11,592 nucleotides of DNA, from the NCBI GenBank assembly GCA_002494015.1, contig DLAR01000022.1:1-11592 (forward strand), read 5' to 3'. This document shows, one piece after another, positions 7,180 through 11,592 of the stretch. The translations under genes and the position numbers were made by a program. The notes beneath the pieces are model-generated. The model had not been told where the DNA came from. It did no database searches and worked only from the letters and a program-made list of their open reading frames with translations. This DNA comes from Porphyromonadaceae bacterium UBA7042. Its GTDB lineage: Bacteria; Bacteroidota; Bacteroidia; Bacteroidales; Muribaculaceae. Position 1 is the first letter of the stretch, and each line of letters opens with the position of its first letter.

Positions 7180-7191
7180 CCTGAGCCGTTG

Positions 7192-8055
7192 TTATTTGTC
7201 GTCAGATTCGGGTGCCTGATCAATGAGGTCGAGGAACTGGTCGAGCTTGGGGGTCACGATGATTTCGGTGCGGCGGTTGCGCTCGCGTCCGGCATCGGTA
7301 GTGTTGTCGGCAATGGGGTTATATTCTCCTCTTCCGGCGGCGGTCAGACGGTTGGGGTTAACCCCGAAGTCATTTTGCAGCACCTGAACGACCGAGGATG
7401 CCCGCAGCGTGGAGAGGTCCCAGTTGTTGCGGATGTTGGTGCGCGAAATGGGCACATCGTCGGTGTTGCCCTCGACAAGCACGTCATAGTCGCCGTAATC
7501 CTTGATAATCTTGGCAATCTTGGAAAGAGTCTCCATTGCGCGTGAGCTGACTTCGTAGCTGCCTGACTTGAACAGCATGTTGTCGGCCAGCGAAATGTAG
7601 ACCACGCCTTTCAGAACCTTGATGTCAACGTCGCGCAACTCGTCGCGGCTGAGCGAGCGGGTCAGGTTGTTGGTCAGCACCATGTTGAGCGAGTCGCTCT
7701 TGGATTTGGCGTCGACGAGCTGTTTGATATACTTGTTGGAGGCGTTTATTTCGTCAACGAGTTTGGCGATGTTTACGCTGCCCTGTGTTCCCTGACGCAG
7801 GCTCTCGTCAAGGGATGCCTGCAGGGCGGCATATCCATCTTTGAGTTCTTGGTTGCGCTTGCGGGCATCTTCAAGCATCGCGTCGAGGTTTTTGCCATTG
7901 GTTCGGCACTCGGTGAGGGCAATCTGTGAAGCGTTGTACTCCTTGGACAGCGAGTCATAGTCGCTTTTAAGGGCGGCATACTTCTTGTTGCTGACACATC
8001 CGGTGAACATCAGTCCGGCAGCAGCGATTGTAAGGATTAAAGCTCTTGATTTCAT
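7192..8055 (-). CDS. OmpA/MotB-like peptidoglycan-binding lipoprotein
   Basis: This 287-residue envelope protein starts with a hydrophobic leader ending in FTGC. Cys20 is the likely lipidated residue after signal peptidase II cleavage; Phe at -3 is unusual for the E. coli lipobox, but Bacteroidetes sites are looser. Residues 25-130 are heptad-rich and probably form a coiled coil or long helix. An OmpA-C/MotB domain spans about 150-268. Its signatures are VEGNTDDVPI, NNWDLSTLRA, RLTAAGRGEYNP and RERNRRTEI. By family analogy, Asp199 and Arg218 would bind the diaminopimelate of peptidoglycan; the loop between them is longer than in OmpA and resembles MotB. The likely role is an anchor from the outer membrane to peptidoglycan. 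There is no beta-barrel and no MotB-type transmembrane helix, so this is neither porin OmpA nor a flagellar stator. It lies 51 bp downstream of the MurF-Alr gene on the same strand. I saw no TAnnTTTG box in that gap, so read-through transcription is plausible. Confidence 0.88.
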   Translation of the reverse strand: MKSRALILTIAAAGLMFTGCVSNKKYAALKSDYDSLSKEYNASQIALTECRTNGKNLDAMLEDARKRNQELKDGYAALQASLDESLRQGTQGSVNIAKLVDEINASNKYIKQLVDAKSKSDSLNMVLTNNLTRSLSRDELRDVDIKVLKGVVYISLADNMLFKSGSYEVSSRAMETLSKIAKIIKDYGDYDVLVEGNTDDVPISRTNIRNNWDLSTLRASSVVQVLQNDFGVNPNRLTAAGRGEYNPIADNTTDAGRERNRRTEIIVTPKLDQFLDLIDQAPESDDK

Positions 8056-8106
8056 AATGATTACATTTTGCTTTATTAGAATTAACGATTATTTCATGTG
8101 ATGGGT

Positions 8107-10587
8107 TCATTCGCGGTAGTACACGCGCTTGACACGGGTCGAAATGGATGTAAGGACTTCGTAGGGGATTGTGTCGAGGATACCGGCCAGTTCTTCGACG
8201 GGGATGTTTTCGCCGAAAATCTCCACGCGGTCACCCACTTTGCAGTCAGGGACATCGGTAATGTCAATCATGCATGCGTCCATGCAGATGGTGCCCACGA
8301 TGGGGCACCTGCAGCCGTTGACGGCCACCGACGAGTTGCCCCAGCCGTAGTGGCGGTTCATGCCGTCGGCATAACCGACAGGGATTGTCGCGATGATTGA
8401 ATCGCGTGTCAGCCGTCCGCGACGGTTATAGCCGATAGTGGTTCCGGACGGCCAGTGCTTTATAGATATTATAGTGGTGTGGAGTGATGACACAGGGCGC
8501 AGCTCGTCCTGCGAGCCGTCGTGCATGGTGCGTATCCCGTAAAGGCCGATTCCGAGGCGCACAAGGTCGTGCTGCTGCTCAGGGAAACGGGTGATTCCGG
8601 TCGAGTTGAGGATGTGACGCAGGATGCGGCGGCCGGGACAGCCTGCCTGAATTTTGTCACAACAGCGGTCAAAGTAGCTGAACTGCCCTCGGGTGTAGTC
8701 GTCCTCGTCGGGGTTGTCGGCTGCACACAGATGGCTGAAAACTGACTTGGGGATGACCTGATTCTGACCCGATAGAGTCGCAAGTAGCTGCGGGATGTCT
8801 TCCTCTACAAACCCGAGGCGGTGCATTCCCGAGTCGATTTTGATGTGGACGGGGTAGTCGGTTATGCCGCATTTTTCGGCCTCGCGTATGAGTTGCTTGA
8901 GGAAGTCGAGGCTGTAAATCTCGGGTTCGAGATGGTTGGCAAATAGGGAGGTGAAATTCTCGACTTTGGGATTCAGCACGATTATCGGCATCGTGATTCC
9001 TGCTTTTCTCAAGTCGACACCCTCGTCATGGACGGCGACGGCAAGATAAGTTGCGCCCTGTGCCTGCAACGTTTTGGCGAGTTCAAAAGACCCTGCTCCG
9101 TAACCCGAAGCCTTGACCATGCATACTATCCCGGTTTCGGGTTTCAGATGGGAGCGGAACCAGTTATAGTTGTGGACGATGGCATCAAGGTTTATTTCAA
9201 GGACGGTTTCGTGCTGACGTGCTTCGAGCATCTCGCAGATGCGCCCGAAGTCAAACTGCGGCGCGCCCTTGACAAGAATAAGTTCTCCGGCAAAGTCGGC
9301 AGGCGACATTTCGGCAAGAAAATCCTCGGTCGAAGGGAAAAAACGTGCATCGGTGCCGAAATATTTCCCGTGGCGGGAAATCTCGGGCCCGATGCCGATT
9401 ACACGGTCGATGTTTTTGCAGCGCAGCAGGTCGGCGGCGTTGCGGTAGACGATTGACGGGTCGTGGAAATCATGCATAAGGTCACTTAGTATCACTGTGG
9501 AAGTGCGTGACCCTTCGGCACGCCGCGACATAAAGTCAAGTGCCGGGGCGAGCGACTGGAAGTCGGAGGTATAGCTGTCGTGGATGAGCATGCATCGGTT
9601 AAGTCCCTCGATTACTTCCAGACGGGTGCCTATCGGTGACAGGCGGGCCATGCGTGATGCGATTGTCACGGGCATGTGGCCGAGATAAAGCATGACGGCA
9701 AGACAGTGGATGACATTTTCAATGTCATTGTCGGCAGTAAACGGCACGGTCAGTTCTCCGTCGGTGATATTCAGATAACTGTAGGCAATTGTCGTTAACT
9801 TCTCTCCCTTGTCGATTGTGCTGATAAAGAGGGGGCGGTCAGAATCGGTGCGCGACCACGCGATTTCTTTTGCTGTCAGGCATGCGTGTGCGACCACGTC
9901 GGCAATAAGCTCGTTGTCACCGTTGTAGACGACCACGTCGCAGTCGCGCATCATGATTGCTTTTTCCTCACACTTGTCACGCATGGAGCTGAACGAGCCG
10001 CTGTGTTCCATCGTGATGTTGGTCAGCAACGTTATGTCGGGTCTCACTATGGAGTGCAGCCGGGCCATTTCGCCGGGCATCGATATTCCGGCCTCGAAGA
10101 TGCCGAGCTGTGCCGACTCGTCAAGCTGCCACAGCGACAGCGGCACGCCTAACTGGGAATTGTAGCTGCGGGGGCTGCGCACGATGTTCATGTCATCCTG
10201 CAACAGGCGGTAAAGCCATTCTTTGACCGTTGTCTTTCCCCGGCTGCCTGTCACGGCGATTACCGGCATGGAAAACTTTGCGCGATGGCTGCCCGCAATA
10301 GATTGCAATGCCTTGACAACGTCGGTGACGATGAAGAAATTGGCGTCAGTGACGCTATTCATTTCTTCGGGGACATGAGTTACGACAAAGTTTCGCACCC
10401 CCTTGTCATAGAGCGCGACGATATATCTGTGGCCGTCGTTCTGTGGCGTTTCGAGGGCAAAAAACAGGGATGAGGCGGGGTAGGTGACCGAGCGGCTGTC
10501 AATGAGCAGGTCGGTTATGGGGAGTGAGGGGCATACAGGCTCGGGAAGATGTAATTCCCTCGCGATGGAAGATGCTGTATAGTTCAT
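8107..10587 (-). CDS. Bifunctional MurF (D-Ala-D-Ala-adding ligase) / alanine racemase
   Basis: This 826-residue fusion covers two cytoplasmic steps of peptidoglycan synthesis. Residues 1 to about 455 are MurF, the ATP-dependent ligase that joins D-Ala-D-Ala to UDP-MurNAc-tripeptide. The ATP loop is GSRGKTT (114-120), followed by NITMEHSGSF and a conserved Lys-rich segment (CEEKA). Residues from about 457 on are a PLP alanine racemase. The PLP lysine is Lys492 in MVKASGYGAG. GMHRLGF, LGIGLYGI and the second-base tyrosine Tyr739 in VGYADG are all present. Both halves are full length with key residues kept, so both activities are likely. This fusion is known in Bacteroidetes. The usual racemase motif KANAYGHG reads KASGYGAG here. 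The start ATG overlaps the stop of the upstream GSCFA gene in an ATGA, implying translational coupling. Confidence 0.95.
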   Translation of the reverse strand: MNYTASSIARELHLPEPVCPSLPITDLLIDSRSVTYPASSLFFALETPQNDGHRYIVALYDKGVRNFVVTHVPEEMNSVTDANFFIVTDVVKALQSIAGSHRAKFSMPVIAVTGSRGKTTVKEWLYRLLQDDMNIVRSPRSYNSQLGVPLSLWQLDESAQLGIFEAGISMPGEMARLHSIVRPDITLLTNITMEHSGSFSSMRDKCEEKAIMMRDCDVVVYNGDNELIADVVAHACLTAKEIAWSRTDSDRPLFISTIDKGEKLTTIAYSYLNITDGELTVPFTADNDIENVIHCLAVMLYLGHMPVTIASRMARLSPIGTRLEVIEGLNRCMLIHDSYTSDFQSLAPALDFMSRRAEGSRTSTVILSDLMHDFHDPSIVYRNAADLLRCKNIDRVIGIGPEISRHGKYFGTDARFFPSTEDFLAEMSPADFAGELILVKGAPQFDFGRICEMLEARQHETVLEINLDAIVHNYNWFRSHLKPETGIVCMVKASGYGAGSFELAKTLQAQGATYLAVAVHDEGVDLRKAGITMPIIVLNPKVENFTSLFANHLEPEIYSLDFLKQLIREAEKCGITDYPVHIKIDSGMHRLGFVEEDIPQLLATLSGQNQVIPKSVFSHLCAADNPDEDDYTRGQFSYFDRCCDKIQAGCPGRRILRHILNSTGITRFPEQQHDLVRLGIGLYGIRTMHDGSQDELRPVSSLHTTIISIKHWPSGTTIGYNRRGRLTRDSIIATIPVGYADGMNRHYGWGNSSVAVNGCRCPIVGTICMDACMIDITDVPDCKVGDRVEIFGENIPVEELAGILDTIPYEVLTSISTRVKRVYYRE

Positions 10588-11588
10588 AATTCAAGTACCT
10601 GATGGTTCGCAATATACTCTTCCAGAGCCTGCCCGGTGACAGGGTAGGTCCGAAGAAAGTTCTCTTTCATTTTGCGTCGCGCGTCAATTTCGGCCGATAT
10701 GGACTCGGGCGACGTGGAAAGAGGGCGGTGGTTCATGCGGCGGGTGAGATTGCGGCAGTCGAGAGCCGTTGCACGGGTGTCAGCCGTCGTAAACGACTCC
10801 AGAAAGATGTCATAGATGTAATTGACCGCGACTGTCGACGGGTGTTTCATGTCATCGGCATAAAAACGGTAGTCGCGCAGGTCGTCCATCATGATTTCAA
10901 AGGCCGGGAAATAGACGGCGGACTGAGGATGCTTTTTAATGACCCGGTGCAATCCGAGCAGCAAAGCGGCCTTGGACAGGGCGTTTTCATGCATCCCGTA
11001 TCCGGTGTGACGTATAGGGCTGACGGTGAAAATTATTTTTGCCTCTTTGTTGACGCTCCTGAGGGTGTCGATGGCGCTGTTGACCGCGTGGTCGACCTCG
11101 CAGGAGTCCATTTCAAATTCATCGAATGTGCCGGCCGGCATTTTGTGGCAGTTGGCCACTACGATGCCTTTCTTCAGCGTAAATCCTCTCGCGCTGCCGA
11201 GAGTGATGATTATCACCGTAGCATTATGCAGCCGTTCCGCGCCGCGGATGAGTGACTTGTTCATCTTTTCAAGCGCGTTTGCGGGAGACGGTGATGAGAA
11301 TGCCGAGTGGAAATAGAAACTGTGCCACAATCCGTTGTGCTGAAAGAGTTCTTCAGGTGTGACTGGGTTTCTTTCGGCAAGCCGTTGGATGGCAAGATGA
11401 ATGGAGCGGGGGTTGTAGAGCGCGCCGAATGGATTGACAACTGTGTCAAAGAGGTCGGCTTCGAGGCGGGAGCCGATATTATCGCTGAAGCAAGATCCAA
11501 GCAGCAGTATGCGGTCGTTGTGGGAGATTAGTCCTTCACGGCCTTTCAGCGGCTCGACCTCGGTGCGCAGTTTTAGAGGGTGTTTCAT
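10584..11588 (-). CDS. GSCFA-domain protein, SGNH/GDSL-like hydrolase family
   Basis: This 334-residue protein belongs to the GSCFA family found widely in Bacteroidetes. The family motif is GSCFSDNIG (31-39), with NPFGALYNP (52-60), SPIRHTGYG (190-198) and a C-terminal block ending DMKHPS (246-251). Ser32 and the Asp246-x-x-His249 pair sit where an SGNH-type hydrolase would place its catalytic residues; this is by analogy, and no substrate is known. There is no signal peptide, so it is probably cytoplasmic. The start is taken as the ATG at 11588, giving MKHPLKLRTEVEP; relatives usually start very close to (K)xRTEV. The frame stays open for the 4 remaining window bases, so a longer N terminus cannot be excluded. 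The first codons coincide with a copy of the short repeat seen at 6962-7003. The stop overlaps the MurF-Alr start by 4 bp, so the two are probably co-expressed; a role in envelope building is only suggested by this linkage. Confidence 0.87.
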   Translation of the reverse strand: MKHPLKLRTEVEPLKGREGLISHNDRILLLGSCFSDNIGSRLEADLFDTVVNPFGALYNPRSIHLAIQRLAERNPVTPEELFQHNGLWHSFYFHSAFSSPSPANALEKMNKSLIRGAERLHNATVIIITLGSARGFTLKKGIVVANCHKMPAGTFDEFEMDSCEVDHAVNSAIDTLRSVNKEAKIIFTVSPIRHTGYGMHENALSKAALLLGLHRVIKKHPQSAVYFPAFEIMMDDLRDYRFYADDMKHPSTVAVNYIYDIFLESFTTADTRATALDCRNLTRRMNHRPLSTSPESISAEIDARRKMKENFLRTYPVTGQALEEYIANHQVLEL

Positions 11589-11592
11589 AACA
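11573..11592. repeat. Third copy of the short repeat arm, cut by the window edge
   Basis: Bases 11573-11592 match the left arm of the 6962-7003 palindrome at 18 of 20 positions, differing at positions 2 and 9. The copy spans the predicted ATG and the first five codons of the GSCFA gene. Some of the match (TTATGAAA on the minus strand) is common at starts beginning Met-Lys, so part may be chance. If this is a full copy, a partner arm should follow just beyond the window. Confidence 0.45.

Noticed and set aside
7144..7545. A plus-strand open frame over the end of the OmpA-like gene
   Set aside because: It is the antisense shadow of the conserved OmpA-C domain.
8098..8400. A plus-strand open frame over the alanine racemase C terminus
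   Set aside because: It is antisense to conserved racemase sequence, including Tyr739, and has no recognisable product.
10716..10735. AAGAGGGCGGTGGTTCAT as a possible further repeat copy
   Set aside because: It shares AAGAGGGCG and TTCAT with the palindrome arm but needs an insertion to align. It lies in conserved GSCFA coding sequence, so chance is likelier.
1..11592. Mobile elements, CRISPR arrays, toxin-antitoxin or defence genes
   Set aside because: I found no spaced direct-repeat array, transposase or integrase motif, or paired small genes. All long frames resolve to core functions.

Overview
The window looks like chromosomal core DNA of a Bacteroidales bacterium, probably a Muribaculaceae-like gut lineage. 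The evidence is: a MurF-alanine racemase fusion, a GSCFA-family protein, an OmpA-like lipoprotein, a gyrase A subunit of Bacteroidales type, AT-rich leaders with no clear Shine-Dalgarno sequence, and two perfect TAnnTTTG promoter boxes of the Bacteroidetes housekeeping type. The genus assignment is an inference. Six protein genes account for almost all of the sequence. I see no rRNA, tRNA, CRISPR array, transposase or phage gene.

Layout. A ClpC-type AAA+ unfoldase (62-2653, minus) and gyrA (2927-5551, plus) are divergent and share a 273-bp spacer. That spacer holds two outward-facing TACCTTTG boxes lying in the two arms of one imperfect palindrome (2779-2817). An exported TPR protein (5592-6863, plus) follows gyrA after 40 bp, probably in the same transcript. 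A 328-bp convergent spacer (6864-7191) holds five inverted repeats, including a perfect 20-bp-arm palindrome at 6962-7003. The rest is a minus-strand cell-envelope cluster, read from right to left: a GSCFA-domain protein (10584-11588), a bifunctional MurF/alanine racemase (8107-10587) overlapping it by 4 bp (ATGA), and an OmpA/MotB-like lipoprotein (7192-8055) 51 bp further on.

How the genes work together. The minus-strand cluster makes biochemical sense. The racemase supplies D-alanine, MurF adds D-Ala-D-Ala to the peptidoglycan precursor, and the OmpA-like lipoprotein would tether the outer membrane to the finished peptidoglycan. The left half pairs protein quality control (ClpC) with DNA supercoiling (GyrA) through promoters that probably cannot be occupied at the same time.

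I do not see a new defence, mobile or metabolic system here. The least explained signal is a short repeat related to TGTTATGAAACGCCCTCTTA. It forms the 6962-7003 palindrome and recurs with 18/20 identity at the clpC stop codon and at the right edge of the window, over the start codon of the GSCFA gene.
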